DNA of 64,000 bases. Origin: Vibrio crassostreae 9ZC13 (GTDB lineage: Bacteria; Pseudomonadota; Gammaproteobacteria; Enterobacterales; Vibrionaceae). Shown here piece by piece: positions 1-8,647 of this stretch (its first letter is position 1; every line of letters starts with the position of its first letter). The stretch is taken from NCBI RefSeq assembly GCF_000272045.2, contig NZ_AJYZ02000037.1:188171-252170 (forward strand). Direction: 5' to 3'. The notes below the pieces were generated by a model. That model did not search any database. It was not told the origin of the DNA and saw only the letters and a program-made list of their open reading frames with translations. A program made the translations under genes and the position numbers.

Positions 1-92
1 CACAACAATATTTTTTCAAGCAGAACATTAACTCATACAAGCGGTTAACATTAGAGCTAATCACTTAAAATATCTCGATACTCAGAACATTA

Positions 93-821
93 ATGAAAGA
101 CAAAACAGTGCAAACTAAAAGCTTCAATTTTAAGCAATTCTCAATTTACGGCGGGAAAAGCGGTATGCCAGTCAGTACCGATGGCGTATTACTTGGCGCG
201 TGGGTAAGCCTGCCACAAAGATCATGTGTACTCGATATTGGAACCGGGACAGGTCTGCTGGCTTTGATGGCTGCGCAGCGTTTTGAAGATGCTTCAATCT
301 CTGCGATAGATATTGATCAACACGCTATTGATGCTGCCACTGTCAATATTGAGCAGTCGCCTTGGCAAAATCGTATCTCCCTTGATCACGGCAGCGTGTT
401 AACAACCGACTTTCCACAAAGGTTTGATGCGATCATCTGTAACCCGCCCTACTTCAACTCTGGAGAACAGGCGCAGCAAAGCCAAAGAGCCACCGCTAGG
501 CACACCGACAGCTTGGATCATTTAGCGCTTGCCCAGCGTTGTTTCGAGATAACAACCGACGCCGCGACTGCCAGTTTCATCCTACCGACGCCTGAGGGGG
601 AAGGTTTTATCAAGCTTGCCGAGCAATGTGGTTGGTATCTAGCAAAACGCCTTGATGTAAAAACAACAGATAAAAAGCCAGCTAGCCGAATTTTATTCGA
701 GTTATCTAAAGATCCTGCTTGCGAGCAAGATTTGCAGCGCGAATCGCTTACAATTCACCATCAAGGTGGTTATAGCGAAGCATTTATTGCGCTCACTAAA
801 GATTTTTATCTCAAGATGTAG
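93..821 (+). CDS. yfiC: tRNA1(Val) (adenine(37)-N6)-methyltransferase
   Basis: SAM-dependent methyltransferase expected to make m6A at position 37 of tRNA-Val. The 242-residue product aligns over its full length with E. coli YfiC (TrmN6). Visible motifs are the SAM-binding glycine-rich loop VLDIGTGTG at residues 46-54 and the catalytic NPPY tetrad at 117-120, typical of N6-adenine methyltransferases. The start has no clear Shine-Dalgarno, but the length fits the family and no better ATG lies nearby. It lies just upstream of srmB on the same strand; a separate promoter-like sequence in between suggests that srmB is not solely dependent on it. Family assignment is firm; substrate is inferred from orthology. 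Confidence 0.93.
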   Translation: MKDKTVQTKSFNFKQFSIYGGKSGMPVSTDGVLLGAWVSLPQRSCVLDIGTGTGLLALMAAQRFEDASISAIDIDQHAIDAATVNIEQSPWQNRISLDHGSVLTTDFPQRFDAIICNPPYFNSGEQAQQSQRATARHTDSLDHLALAQRCFEITTDAATASFILPTPEGEGFIKLAEQCGWYLAKRLDVKTTDKKPASRILFELSKDPACEQDLQRESLTIHHQGGYSEAFIALTKDFYLKM

Positions 822-830
822 CAAATACCA

Positions 831-860
831 TGTGATCCTAATCACTAATGCTTCTATAAT
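831..860 (+). promoter_or_regulatory. srmB promoter with CRP-like box
   Basis: A perfect -10 hexamer TATAAT lies at 855-860. A CRP-type half-site pair TGTGA-N6-TCACT lies at 831-846 (nine of ten consensus bases). The box overlaps the expected -35 position (about 832-837), centred roughly 28 bases before the predicted start of transcription near 867. A site in that place would more likely block than activate. Both motifs are read from sequence; CRP binding is inference. Confidence 0.45.
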
Positions 861-928
861 GTCCGACTACTCTTTTTTATCGTCTGCTTTTTGAGGCAGA
901 AACATTTATTGCTTGTGGAGAAACAACA

Positions 929-2194
929 GTGATCAGAACCTTTGCAGAACTCGATCTAAACCAAGAGCTGCTTAAAGCAATTGACGAAATGGGCTACGAA
1001 CGTCCAACACAGATACAAGCTGAAGCAATCCCACAAGCGTTAGATGGAAGAGACGTTTTGGCTTCTGCGCCAACAGGTACTGGTAAAACAGCATCATTTG
1101 TATTGCCAGCACTGCAATACCTACTGGATTTCCCACGTAAGAAATCTGGCCCTGCACGTATGCTTATCCTGACGCCAACGCGTGAGCTAGCAATGCAGAT
1201 CACCGAACAAGCACGTGAGCTTGCTAAATACACCAGCCTAAATATCTTCACGATCACGGGCGGTGTTATGTACCAAGAGCACGCAGATATCTTAAGTACA
1301 ACTCAAGATATCGTAGTAGCAACACCTGGCCGTTTGATGGAATACATTGAAGGCGAGCGTTTTGACTGTCGTGCGATTGAATGGCTGGTTCTAGATGAAG
1401 CCGACCGCATGCTAGACATGGGCTTTGGTCCTGTTGTTGACCGTCTGTCTGCAGAGTGTCGCTGGCGTAAACAAACTTTACTGTTCTCAGCAACACTAGA
1501 AGGTAAAGGCATTGAAGGCTTCACTGAAGATCTACTTAAAAACCCAGCGGAGATCGATGCGAAATCATCACTTCGTGAGCGTAAGAAGATCACTCAGTGG
1601 TACCACCGTGCAGACACGGCAGAGCACAAGCTAAACATCCTAAAGCACGTCATCACAGAGCAAGCTGAGCGCAGCATCGTATTCTTGAAGACGCGTGATC
1701 GTCTAGGTGATCTACGAGCTCAACTTGAAAGCGCGCAAATCCCATGTGCGTGGATCCAAGGTGAAATGCCTCAAGATCGTCGTAACAACGCGATTGCTCG
1801 TTTCCGTGACGGCTCTGTAAACGTACTACTAGCGACTGACGTTGCTGCTCGTGGTATCGACCTTCCAGACGTAAGCCACGTAATCAACTACGACATGCCA
1901 CGTACTGCTGACGTATACCTACACCGTATTGGCCGTACGGCTCGTGCTGGTAAAAAAGGTAACGCGGTTTCTATCATTGAAGCGCACGATCAACTAATGA
2001 TTGAGCGTGTGGCTCGTTACACAGACGAACCAATCAAAGAACGCTTCATCGAAGGCATGCGCCCTACGCATAAGAAAGCGGCCGTGACTAAGAAGAAGAA
2101 GCCGAAGAAAGAAGATAAGAAAGCGGTAGAGAAACAAAAAATCGCGAAGAAGAAAAAAATCGCGAAGAAAAAGAAAGCAGCAAAGAAGAAGTAA
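929..2194 (+). CDS. srmB: ATP-dependent RNA helicase SrmB (DEAD-box)
   Basis: DEAD-box helicase of early 50S ribosome assembly. The 421-residue product follows E. coli SrmB closely. Motif I APTGTGKT is at 47-54, motif II DEAD at 156-159, motif III SAT at 187-189, and the C-terminal helicase core contains the ARGIDLPDVSHV and HRIGRTARAG signatures. The start is GTG, preceded by TGGAG at 916-920 with eight bases spacing. The C-terminus (about residue 382 on) is a lysine-rich tail with repeated KKKKIAKK-type blocks, a likely RNA-binding extension; it is shorter and simpler than the tail of E. coli SrmB. A strong hairpin terminator follows. Confidence 0.95.
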   Translation: MIRTFAELDLNQELLKAIDEMGYERPTQIQAEAIPQALDGRDVLASAPTGTGKTASFVLPALQYLLDFPRKKSGPARMLILTPTRELAMQITEQARELAKYTSLNIFTITGGVMYQEHADILSTTQDIVVATPGRLMEYIEGERFDCRAIEWLVLDEADRMLDMGFGPVVDRLSAECRWRKQTLLFSATLEGKGIEGFTEDLLKNPAEIDAKSSLRERKKITQWYHRADTAEHKLNILKHVITEQAERSIVFLKTRDRLGDLRAQLESAQIPCAWIQGEMPQDRRNNAIARFRDGSVNVLLATDVAARGIDLPDVSHVINYDMPRTADVYLHRIGRTARAGKKGNAVSIIEAHDQLMIERVARYTDEPIKERFIEGMRPTHKKAAVTKKKKPKKEDKKAVEKQKIAKKKKIAKKKKAAKKK

Positions 2195-2217
2195 TCTACC
2201 AGCTTCAACGATTCAAT

Positions 2218-2254
2218 AAAAAAGCCCCATGCAGTTCGCTGCATGGGGCTTTTC
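2218..2254. terminator. Bidirectional terminator between srmB and yaaA
   Basis: Perfect 12-bp stem (2223-2234 with 2239-2250) closed by a TTCG tetraloop, flanked by an A-run and a T-run, so it can serve both convergent genes. Confidence 0.9.
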
Positions 2255-2309
2255 TCTATCTGGTCTGTTATCAGGCTAAAACCGAGAGCTACTCGTTAGC
2301 CAAGGGCTA

Positions 2310-3086
2310 CTAGTTTTGCTCTTCGCGCTTAAAGACAAGCTCTTTCGCGTTCGACTCTTCTTCAACGAAGTAGTAGCCCGCCGTATCAAACTGGGTCAGC
2401 GCCTCAACCGAGTCGATCTTGTTCTCGATGATGTAGCGAGCCATCATGCCACGCGCTTTCTTCGCGTAGAAACTGATCACCTTGTACTGACCGTTCTTGC
2501 AGTCTTTGAATACAGGGGTAATCACTTGGCCATCCAAGTTCTTCGGCTTCACGGCTTTAAAGTATTCGTTAGACGCCAAGTTGATCAACACATTGTCGCC
2601 TTGAGCATTCAACGCTTCATTCAGCTTGTCTGTGATGATGTTGCCCCAGAACTGGTACAAGTTAGTACCACGAGCATTGGCTAAGCGTGTACCCATCTCT
2701 AGGCGGTATGGCTGCATCAAATCTAATGGCTTAAGCAAGCCATATAACCCAGAAAGCATGCGCAGGTGGTCTTGTGCGTAGTCAAAATCTTCATCCGATA
2801 GCGTTTCAGCGTCTAGGCCAGTGTATACATCGCCTTTAAAGGCTAGGATTGCTTGGCGTGCGTTGTCTTGGGTAAAGGTCTCGCTCCACTGCTCAAAGCG
2901 CGCTACGTTCAACCCTGCGATTTTATCGCTGACTTTCATCAGTGCAGAAATATCTACTGGCGTCAGTTTGCGGCACTCTTCAATCAGCTCAGCAGAGTGT
3001 TCAACAAACTCAGGCTGACTAAAGCGTTCCGTCGCTAATGGTGATTCGTAATCAAGTGTTTTGGCTGGAGAAACGACAACTAACAT
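2310..3086 (-). CDS. yaaA: Peroxide stress protein YaaA (DUF328/UPF0246)
   Basis: 258 residues, the same length as E. coli YaaA, starting [17 protein letters not shown], the family hallmark (SPAKTLD at 6-12). E. coli YaaA limits damage from hydrogen peroxide by lowering free intracellular iron and belongs to the OxyR regulon; members bind DNA in vitro. The start ATG is preceded by AGGG with good spacing. It is convergent with srmB and shares its terminator; upstream lies a 19-bp tandem repeat. No OxyR site could be recognised by eye. Family firm, exact biochemical role not settled. Confidence 0.93.
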   Translation of the reverse strand: MLVVVSPAKTLDYESPLATERFSQPEFVEHSAELIEECRKLTPVDISALMKVSDKIAGLNVARFEQWSETFTQDNARQAILAFKGDVYTGLDAETLSDEDFDYAQDHLRMLSGLYGLLKPLDLMQPYRLEMGTRLANARGTNLYQFWGNIITDKLNEALNAQGDNVLINLASNEYFKAVKPKNLDGQVITPVFKDCKNGQYKVISFYAKKARGMMARYIIENKIDSVEALTQFDTAGYYFVEEESNAKELVFKREEQN

Positions 3087-3169
3087 AACTTTACCCTAAT
3101 CGGTTATCTAACTGGATGCTGCTAGAGTATAGAAAAAACATCAACTTGTCTTTATGACTCTTCCTATTA

Positions 3170-3207
3170 CTTCGATAGGGAGAATGAGCTTCGATAGACA
3201 GAATGAG
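3170..3207. repeat. Short tandem duplication, 2 x 19 bp
   Basis: Two adjacent 19-base units, 3170-3188 and 3189-3207, identical at 17 of 19 positions (unit begins CTTCGATAG and ends AGAATGAG). It lies in the intergenic space upstream of yaaA and downstream of the symporter terminator. Probably a slippage duplication; no coding potential. Confidence 0.7.
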
Positions 3208-3224
3208 ACAAATGACAGGCAAAC

Positions 3225-3253
3225 AAAAAGGCTAAGGTCGAAACCTTAGCCTT
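3225..3253 (-). terminator. Rho-independent terminator of the symporter gene
   Basis: 11-bp perfect stem (3228-3238 with 3243-3253) with a CGAA loop; on the minus strand it ends in a T-run, matching the symporter gene read from 4722 to 3295. Confidence 0.85.
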
Positions 3254-3294
3254 TCTAATCACTTTAGGATGAGCCGTTTATCGCTCCAACAAGA

Positions 3295-4722
3295 TTACTT
3301 CTTGTTGTTGTCCCAAATACCGTCTTCCAGCTGAGACTTAAGCTCTGGGAAGTCATTCGAATCGAATGTTGGTACTTTACCCGCGTCTAGTTGGCGGTTG
3401 TAGTCTTTCGCTAGCTTAATCACGATACCTGATAGCAGGATAATCGCCACCAAGTTAACAATCGCCATTAGGCCCATCGATACGTCAGCCAGTGCCCATA
3501 CCGTTGGTAACGTCGCTAGAGAACCGAACATAACCATACCCAGAACAACGATACGGAACAGCACTAGGCCCTTCTTGTTGTTGTGCTCAAGGAAGATAAG
3601 GTTCGTTTCAGCGTACGAGTAGTTTGCAATGATTGAAGTGAAAGCGAAGAAGAAAATCGCTACCGCTACAAAAATGCCGCCCCATTCGCCCACTTGTGCT
3701 GTTAGTGCACGTTGCGTTAGTTCGATACCCGTTACTTCACCGTGTGGTACATACTCACCAGACATCAGGATGATTGCGACTGTTGCTGAACAGATAACAA
3801 TGGTATCCATGAACACGCCTAGCATTTGCACGTAACCTTGTGATGCTGGGTGCGGTGGGTAAGGCGTAGCAGAAGCTGCTGCGTTTGGCGCAGAACCCAT
3901 ACCCGCTTCGTTCGAGAACAAACCACGTTTGATGCCGTTAATCATCGCTTGTGCGATTGCGTAACCTAGGCCACCCGCTGCTGCTTCTTGCAGACCGAAT
4001 GCACTCTTGAAGATAAGAGCCAGTACTTCAGGCACTTTCTCGATGTTCGCGAACATCACGTACATAGCGATCGCTAGGTAAGCCAATGCCATGATTGGAA
4101 CGATGATTTCTGCTGTGCGTGCAATCTTACGGATACCACCGAAGATAACGAACGCAGAGATGATTACGATACCAACACCAACGTAGCTACGCTCAAGGTC
4201 GAATGCCGTATTCATTGCGCTTGCAATCGCGTTCGCTTGAACCGCGTTGAATACAAGACCAAATGCAATGATGAGGAAGATAGAGAATAGAACCCCCATC
4301 CAACGCATGCCTAGGCCTTTCTCCATGTAGTATGCAGGGCCGCCGCGGTAGTTACCGTCGTTATCACGCGTTTTGTATAGCTGTGCCAGTGTGCTTTCTG
4401 CAAACGATGTTGCCATACCTAGCATTGCGATTAGCCACATCCAGAAGATAGCACCAGGGCCACCAGCGGTTAGTGCTACAGCAACACCTGCCATGTTACC
4501 CGTACCTACACGAGCAGCGAGACTAGTACAAAGAGCTTGGAAAGAAGAGATACCAGCACTGTCTGCTTTACGGCTGTTTCTAAGAACAGAGAACATGTGG
4601 CCGAAATGGCGGAATTGAATGAAGCCTAGTCGTACAGTGAAGTAGATACCCACACCAACCAGTAAGTAAACTAAGATAGATCCCCAAAGGAGATCGTTCA
4701 TCAAATTGATTAAGTCTGTCAC
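3295..4722 (-). CDS. Sodium:alanine/glycine symporter (AGCS family)
   Basis: Inner-membrane amino acid carrier importing alanine or glycine with sodium. The sequence has about ten to eleven hydrophobic spans and the AGCS signatures GTGNMAGVAVALTAGGPGAIFWMW and NEAGMGSAPNAAA. The open frame extends to 4749, but GTG at 4722 has GAGG five bases upstream and gives a 475-residue protein beginning MTDLINLMNDLLWG; the longer GTG has no ribosome site. No glycine riboswitch aptamer could be recognised in its leader, unlike the well-known Vibrio glycine-symporter leader. Whether alanine or glycine is the substrate cannot be read from sequence. Confidence 0.9.
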   Translation of the reverse strand: MTDLINLMNDLLWGSILVYLLVGVGIYFTVRLGFIQFRHFGHMFSVLRNSRKADSAGISSFQALCTSLAARVGTGNMAGVAVALTAGGPGAIFWMWLIAMLGMATSFAESTLAQLYKTRDNDGNYRGGPAYYMEKGLGMRWMGVLFSIFLIIAFGLVFNAVQANAIASAMNTAFDLERSYVGVGIVIISAFVIFGGIRKIARTAEIIVPIMALAYLAIAMYVMFANIEKVPEVLALIFKSAFGLQEAAAGGLGYAIAQAMINGIKRGLFSNEAGMGSAPNAAASATPYPPHPASQGYVQMLGVFMDTIVICSATVAIILMSGEYVPHGEVTGIELTQRALTAQVGEWGGIFVAVAIFFFAFTSIIANYSYAETNLIFLEHNNKKGLVLFRIVVLGMVMFGSLATLPTVWALADVSMGLMAIVNLVAIILLSGIVIKLAKDYNRQLDAGKVPTFDSNDFPELKSQLEDGIWDNNKK

Positions 4723-5431
4723 GTGAACCTCGTAATTGAGTTTAAGCACCGATCATGCTTCCTAGCCTTCCTCTTAATCGCCTATGCCTCTGTCAATGTT
4801 GTGTCGGCACTCTTGTTATATTCTTGCGGCGATTGAGACTGTAAATGTCGCTTCATGCATCCATTTTACGTATCAGTGTATTTTTTGACGGGCGGATAAT
4901 GCAGCGAGACGGCCTAAAAATCAATATGCAAATACACTTATATTAAAATGACATTTCACTAATAACACACCTTTTGTTAACACAACTTTCAACAATGCAG
5001 CCCAATAAAAGTCACATTATCGGGACATAATATCAACAACAGCCACGGCACTACCCCAACAGGAACGCCATCCTATAAAAATGACGTCAGCCTAGGTTTT
5101 ACAAGGTATAGTGAAGATCTTCGTTTTTTTCTAGGCCAATGAGATCCCTATACCGCACGGTACCATGTGCACTTCAATGCATTGTAGTCAAAACGCTATT
5201 CCATTCGCACAATGAATTAACATTCAATAACCCCCAATTTAATCGTTTACTTAGGTTTGTTTGCCTGTTTTTTATACATAATAATTATCACAATGTGTGA
5301 GCATGCATAAGAAAATAGAACAAAAGTTTCATGGATTTGAAACAAATGAGAAACAAATCAAAGTTATTGTGAACCTAAATATGATATTTATTGGTTCGTA
5401 AGAACTAGTCCCACGGAAGGAGATATGGCTT
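4723..5431. other. Long divergent intergenic region
   Basis: About 700 AT-rich bases between the symporter (-) and the DUF3545 gene (+). It holds no ORF with a ribosome site. Visible elements are a TCACA-ATG-TGTGA palindrome at 5289-5301, a GCCTAG/CTAGGC inverted pair at 5090-5095 and 5131-5136 enclosing GAAGATCTTC and a T7 run, and a 9-base direct repeat GAAACAAAT near 5338-5358. It probably contains promoters for both genes; none can be assigned with confidence. Confidence 0.5.
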
Positions 5432-5620
5432 ATGGATAGCTTTCAATTCGATGAAGTATCAGAACTAGAAATGCCTCGTGTAACTCAAAAATCACGCTCG
5501 AAACCACTCAAGCGTAAGTGGCGTGAAATCGAAGCCATCAACGATCGTAGGCAGCTTGAGAAAGAGCTGAGAGAGATGAACCTAGGTCTTGATTTTAGCC
5601 TTGACGATATAAAACTTTAA
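5432..5620 (+). CDS. DUF3545 family small protein
   Basis: A 62-residue, highly charged protein without signal peptide or membrane span. The middle (about residues 20-50) is rich in Lys/Arg/Glu and likely one long helix; the C-terminus LGLDFSLDDIKL is acidic. This is the DUF3545 pattern found in Vibrionaceae and relatives; function is unknown. A strong AAGGAG lies upstream. An out-of-frame ATG (ATGGCTTATGGATAG) between it and the true ATG would encode only four residues. It is followed by a good terminator, so it looks monocistronic with a possibly long 5' leader. Confidence 0.85.
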   Translation: MDSFQFDEVSELEMPRVTQKSRSKPLKRKWREIEAINDRRQLEKELREMNLGLDFSLDDIKL

Positions 5621-5645
5621 TCAGCACGATAAGAAATCAGATAGC

Positions 5646-5676
5646 AAAAGGCACCTATATAGGTGCCTTTTTTATT
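5646..5676 (+). terminator. Rho-independent terminator after the DUF3545 gene
   Basis: 10-bp stem AAAGGCACCT/AGGTGCCTTT (5647-5656 with 5661-5670), ATAT loop, followed by a long T-rich run. Confidence 0.9.
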
Positions 5677-5719
5677 TTTTGAGGTAGTTAATCCGCTCAA
5701 AGCGCCATTTGGAAACCAA

Positions 5720-5757
5720 CCCTCTAATATAGAGGACACCTAAAAATAGGTGCACCT
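5720..5757. other. Small inverted repeats, possible hairpins
   Basis: CTCT/AGAG around 5720-5733 and an interrupted GAGG.CACCTA/TAGGTG.CCTC palindrome at 5730-5757. There is no T-run in either direction, so terminator function for the hemerythrin gene is not supported. The CACCTA/TAGGTG core echoes the terminator stem just upstream. Confidence 0.3.
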
Positions 5758-5772
5758 CAACATTACAACGGG

Positions 5773-6324
5773 CTAAACACACTCTTGTTCATTTTGTCGA
5801 ACCCGAGCCGCGAGTTGGCGATATTGATCGGCGATGGTCTCTCCAAAAACAGGGTCATCTTCCGGTTGAAGCCATTGAGACTCCACTTCTTGCCAATCTT
5901 TCACCGTGAACGCCTCAACAATCATGGGTAGCACATGCTTCTCTTCATATTCCATGTGCTTTCGCTGAGCCTTAACAAACGCTTCAAGCTGCTCAATAAA
6001 GACTTGCTGAGGAACCACCGCATCTTGAAGGATCATATCGACCAAACCTAAAAAGTCCGCCGTTTTCTCAGAAAGCAATTGATGCTCTAACTCCAAGTCT
6101 TCAATCGCTTGCTCGCTGCCATATTGCTTAAGATAGTAGCGATAAATGACGTCTTCTTTAGGGTGATGCACTTTGTCTGAATGGTTCATAAGGTAATGAA
6201 CCACCTCTGCGATCAGGCTATAGTTTATTTCTCGCTCCTGTTTCAGAAACTCTAACTTACTGTTGAGTATCGCGAGTAAACGAGCCATATAGCCATGCTC
6301 TCGTCTTATCCTTTCAATCATCAT
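5773..6324 (-). CDS. Hemerythrin HHE-domain protein
   Basis: A cytoplasmic four-helix-bundle protein with the spacing of metal ligands typical of the HHE cation-binding family: REHGYM near the N-terminus, HSDKVHHPKED in helix two, ELEHQLL in helix three, and HMEYEEKHVLPM in helix four. Such domains bind a di-iron centre that senses or carries oxygen or protects against NO; the particular role here is unknown. The open frame starts at 6339, but ATG at 6324 has GGAG nine bases upstream and gives 183 residues; an adjacent ATG at 6321 is also possible. It lies about 85 bases downstream of ung on the same strand with no terminator between them. Confidence 0.85.
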   Translation of the reverse strand: MMIERIRREHGYMARLLAILNSKLEFLKQEREINYSLIAEVVHYLMNHSDKVHHPKEDVIYRYYLKQYGSEQAIEDLELEHQLLSEKTADFLGLVDMILQDAVVPQQVFIEQLEAFVKAQRKHMEYEEKHVLPMIVEAFTVKDWQEVESQWLQPEDDPVFGETIADQYRQLAARVRQNEQECV

Positions 6325-6410
6325 AGTATTGCACTCCATTACATCTACTATTTATAAGTGTATACGAATATGCTGATTTATGATTTGACCCTGCTCAGAA
6401 AACCACCAAC

Positions 6411-7091
6411 CTACACTTCTGTTGGTAAACGCCAGTCAATAGGTTGTTGATCCATAGAAGAAAGCAGCTTGTTGGTTGTAGAGAAATGCTGACAACCGAA
6501 GAATCCACGGCGTGCCGATAATGGCGATGGGTGAGGTGCAACCAACACATGATGCTTGTCGTCATCAATCGCTTGACCTTTCTTCTGGGCGTGTGCGCCC
6601 CACAACAAAAAGATGATCGGTTCAGAGCGCTGATTGAGCTCAGCAATAATGGCATCGGTAAAGGTTTCCCAGCCACACTTAGCATGTGAGTGTGCTTTTG
6701 CCTCTTCGACTGTAAGGACTGTGTTCAACATCAACACCCCTTGCGATGCCCAAGAATCGAGATAACCATGACTAGGAATCTCAAAGCCCTCTATATCTTG
6801 TGCAAGCTCTTTGTACATATTGCGTAGAGAAGGTGGGATTTTCACACCAGGAAGCACTGAGAATGCTAAGCCGTGAGCTTGGTTAGCACCGTGATAAGGA
6901 TCTTGCCCTAAGATAACCACTCGCACGGATTCGAAAGGCGTCATATCAAAGGCACTGAACACCTGTTCTTGTGGCGGGTAGACGGTTTTACCACTATTAC
7001 GTTGCTCTTCAACAAACGCGAGGACACTCTGAAAGTACTCTTTATCACGTTCATCATTAATAATGGATTCCCAAGTCTTTGGTGCGGTCAT
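6411..7091 (-). CDS. ung: Uracil-DNA glycosylase
   Basis: Removes uracil from DNA to begin base excision repair. The 226-residue product aligns end to end with E. coli Ung (229). The water-activating loop GQDPYHG is at 62-68 (catalytic Asp64) and the minor-groove loop HPSPLS at 187-192 (His187). The open frame reaches a TTG at 7106, but ATG at 7091, preceded by GGGAAG, is the better start. Upstream lies a terminator-like hairpin (7137-7200) and a small His-rich ORF, so ung may be transcribed by read-through from the latter or from a promoter within the leader. nfo, another repair gene, is further upstream on the same strand. Confidence 0.95.
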   Translation of the reverse strand: MTAPKTWESIINDERDKEYFQSVLAFVEEQRNSGKTVYPPQEQVFSAFDMTPFESVRVVILGQDPYHGANQAHGLAFSVLPGVKIPPSLRNMYKELAQDIEGFEIPSHGYLDSWASQGVLMLNTVLTVEEAKAHSHAKCGWETFTDAIIAELNQRSEPIIFLLWGAHAQKKGQAIDDDKHHVLVAPHPSPLSARRGFFGCQHFSTTNKLLSSMDQQPIDWRLPTEV

Positions 7092-7136
7092 CGTTTTACT
7101 TCCCAATCATCAAGGTTTCTAGCGGCTTTCGCCAGA

Positions 7137-7200
7137 CAAAAAAATAGCTGTATCGGCTAACTGTCCTAAATAAGGCTCTAGTTATACCTCATACAGCTAT
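7137..7200 (-). terminator. Terminator-like hairpin between small ORF and ung
   Basis: A perfect 10-bp inverted repeat ATAGCTGTAT/ATACAGCTAT (7144-7153 and 7191-7200) with a 37-base loop; on the minus strand it is followed at once by seven T residues (7137-7143). The large loop includes a further short complementarity (AACT/AGTT). It lies after the small ORF stop (7272) and 46 bases before the ung start. It could be that ORF's terminator or an attenuator of ung. Confidence 0.55.
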
Positions 7201-7271
7201 CAATAAACATGATGTGTAGGGTTCACTTGTTGATGAATCATAATAATCAGTTCAAGTTGTGCTTATCTCGA

Positions 7272-7382
7272 TTAACCACTTTTCTGCTGTGTACGATGGT
7301 GGCCGTGGTTATGCACGTGACGGTTTGGTGTAGGTAAACGGCGTGCGACAGCAATAGTTGAAGTTTGGGTGATTGAATACAT
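7272..7382 (-). CDS. Small histidine-rich ORF (36 aa), possible leader peptide or microprotein
   Basis: A 36-codon ORF starting ATG at 7382, preceded by AGGAGG at seven bases, the best Shine-Dalgarno in the window. The N-terminal half is MYSITQTSTIAVARRLPTP; the second half is basic with five histidines in eight residues (HVHNHGHH), then RTQQKSG. No signal peptide, no membrane span, no known family recognised. It sits between nfo and ung, same strand, and is followed by a terminator-like hairpin before ung. The strong ribosome site argues that it is translated. It could be a leader peptide (the His codons recall his-type attenuation, though ung is not a his gene) or a metal-binding microprotein. 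Function unknown. Confidence 0.6.
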   Translation of the reverse strand: MYSITQTSTIAVARRLPTPNRHVHNHGHHRTQQKSG

Positions 7383-7488
7383 AAAGGCACCTCCTCTAAG
7401 ACATCGTGAACTACATATTCACTTTAATACTATGAAAGAAAGGTGCCAATTTTTAGAAATAGACGGAAATAAATTTCCCCCTCTATTA

Positions 7489-8397
7489 TTACGCTTGTTC
7501 GCTCGCTAGCGTTGCTGAGCGATGAAACATTCTAAGTTGTTGAATTTCCTCTTTCCAGATCGTCGAATCAATGGTTTCCAAGATAAGAGGGATACCATTA
7601 AAGCGAGAATCAGAGGCAATATACTCAAAACAATCCCAGCCAATTTCGCCTTTTCCTAAAGAATGGTGTCGATCGACTCGGCTCGCGAACTCAGCTTTTG
7701 AATCATTGATGTGCATTGCTCTTAGATAGTGCATACCCACGATGCGGTCGAACTCAGCAAAAGTATGCTCACACGCCTCTTTTGTACGTAAGTCATAGCC
7801 AGCAGTAAACGTATGGCAGGTGTCTAAGCACACACCCACACGTGACTTATCTTCTACCTGCTCGATAATCTCGGCTAGATGTTCAAACTTCCAACCCAGA
7901 TTAGTGCCCTGCCCAGACGTATTCTCGATCACTGCGATTACGTCAGGTACCGCTTGATGAGCTAGGTTGATCGATTCAGCGATCTTCGCCAAACATTCGC
8001 TTTCTGAGATTTTCTTTAAATGACTCCCAGGATGAAAATTCAAAAGCGTTAATCCAAGTTGATTACAACGCTCCATTTCATCAATAAAAGCCGCGCGTGA
8101 TTTCTCTAGCTTCTCTTCTTCTGGTGCTCCTAGGTTAATAAGGTAGGAGTCATGAGGAAGAATGTGCTCAGCACCGAAGCCCAACATTTTGCAATTAGCT
8201 TTAAAGGCACTAATGGTTTTCGCTTCTAGCGGTTTTGCCGCCCACTGTCTCTGGTTCTTGGTAAACAGTGCAAACGCATTGGCGCCAATTTCACGTGCAC
8301 GCATAGGCGCCTGATCAACACCACCAGCAGCCGACACATGAGCGCCAATAAACTTAATATTTGTTTCCGGTTTTGAGGATGAATTATTGTTTGTCAT
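7489..8397 (-). CDS. nfo: Endonuclease IV (AP endonuclease)
   Basis: Class II apurinic/apyrimidinic endonuclease with a tri-zinc TIM barrel. The 302-residue product matches E. coli Nfo (285) throughout: [16 protein letters not shown] (zinc His), VIENTSGQG (Glu ligand), [35 protein letters not shown] and LILETID. It carries an N-terminal extension of about 14 residues, polar and low-complexity, ahead of the IKFIGAHVS start of the E. coli protein; the ATG at 8397 has only a weak ribosome site, and no internal ATG precedes the conserved core. It acts in the same base-excision pathway as ung, encoded 400 bases downstream. Confidence 0.94.
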   Translation of the reverse strand: MTNNNSSSKPETNIKFIGAHVSAAGGVDQAPMRAREIGANAFALFTKNQRQWAAKPLEAKTISAFKANCKMLGFGAEHILPHDSYLINLGAPEEEKLEKSRAAFIDEMERCNQLGLTLLNFHPGSHLKKISESECLAKIAESINLAHQAVPDVIAVIENTSGQGTNLGWKFEHLAEIIEQVEDKSRVGVCLDTCHTFTAGYDLRTKEACEHTFAEFDRIVGMHYLRAMHINDSKAEFASRVDRHHSLGKGEIGWDCFEYIASDSRFNGIPLILETIDSTIWKEEIQQLRMFHRSATLASEQA

Positions 8398-8558
8398 TAA
8401 ATCACTTTACACTTTCAGAATGCTTAATAAATAAAGGGTCGTATCGGTTGTAGTTCAATAAAAACACAACAAATGTAGTAAACTTACAACAAATATGACT
8501 GTTAAATATTTTTTATACTTTAAAATATTTTGTAATTACTTTGTTTTCAAAGGTTTTA

Positions 8559-8572
8559 TTGATTTACCTCAA
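8559..8572 (+). promoter_or_regulatory. Upstream FNR-type box of grcA
   Basis: TTGAT-TTAC-CTCAA matches the FNR consensus TTGAT-N4-ATCAA at nine of ten positions. Its centre (8565.5) is exactly 53 bp before the centre of the second box. Confidence 0.6.
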
Positions 8573-8611
8573 TATAATCACCTTTGTAAAAATATGGTTT
8601 TTGGTTGTTTT

Positions 8612-8625
8612 TTGACTTAAATCAA
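8612..8625 (+). promoter_or_regulatory. Promoter-proximal FNR-type box of grcA
   Basis: TTGAC-TTAA-ATCAA matches the FNR consensus at nine of ten positions, centred at 8618.5. With the -10-like TATACA at 8648-8653 and a start of transcription near 8659, this is a class II position near -40.5. Confidence 0.7.
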
Positions 8626-8647
8626 TGTTAACCTTACTAATATTAGG

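Noticed and set aside
4750..5000. Glycine riboswitch upstream of the AGCS symporter
   Set aside because: Expected because a Vibrio glycine-symporter leader carries one, but none of the aptamer's conserved blocks were found on the minus strand by eye; a covariance search would settle it.
5425..5439. Four-residue ORF ATGGCTTATGGATAG before the DUF3545 gene
   Set aside because: Too short; the AAGGAG site serves the ATG at 5432 equally well.
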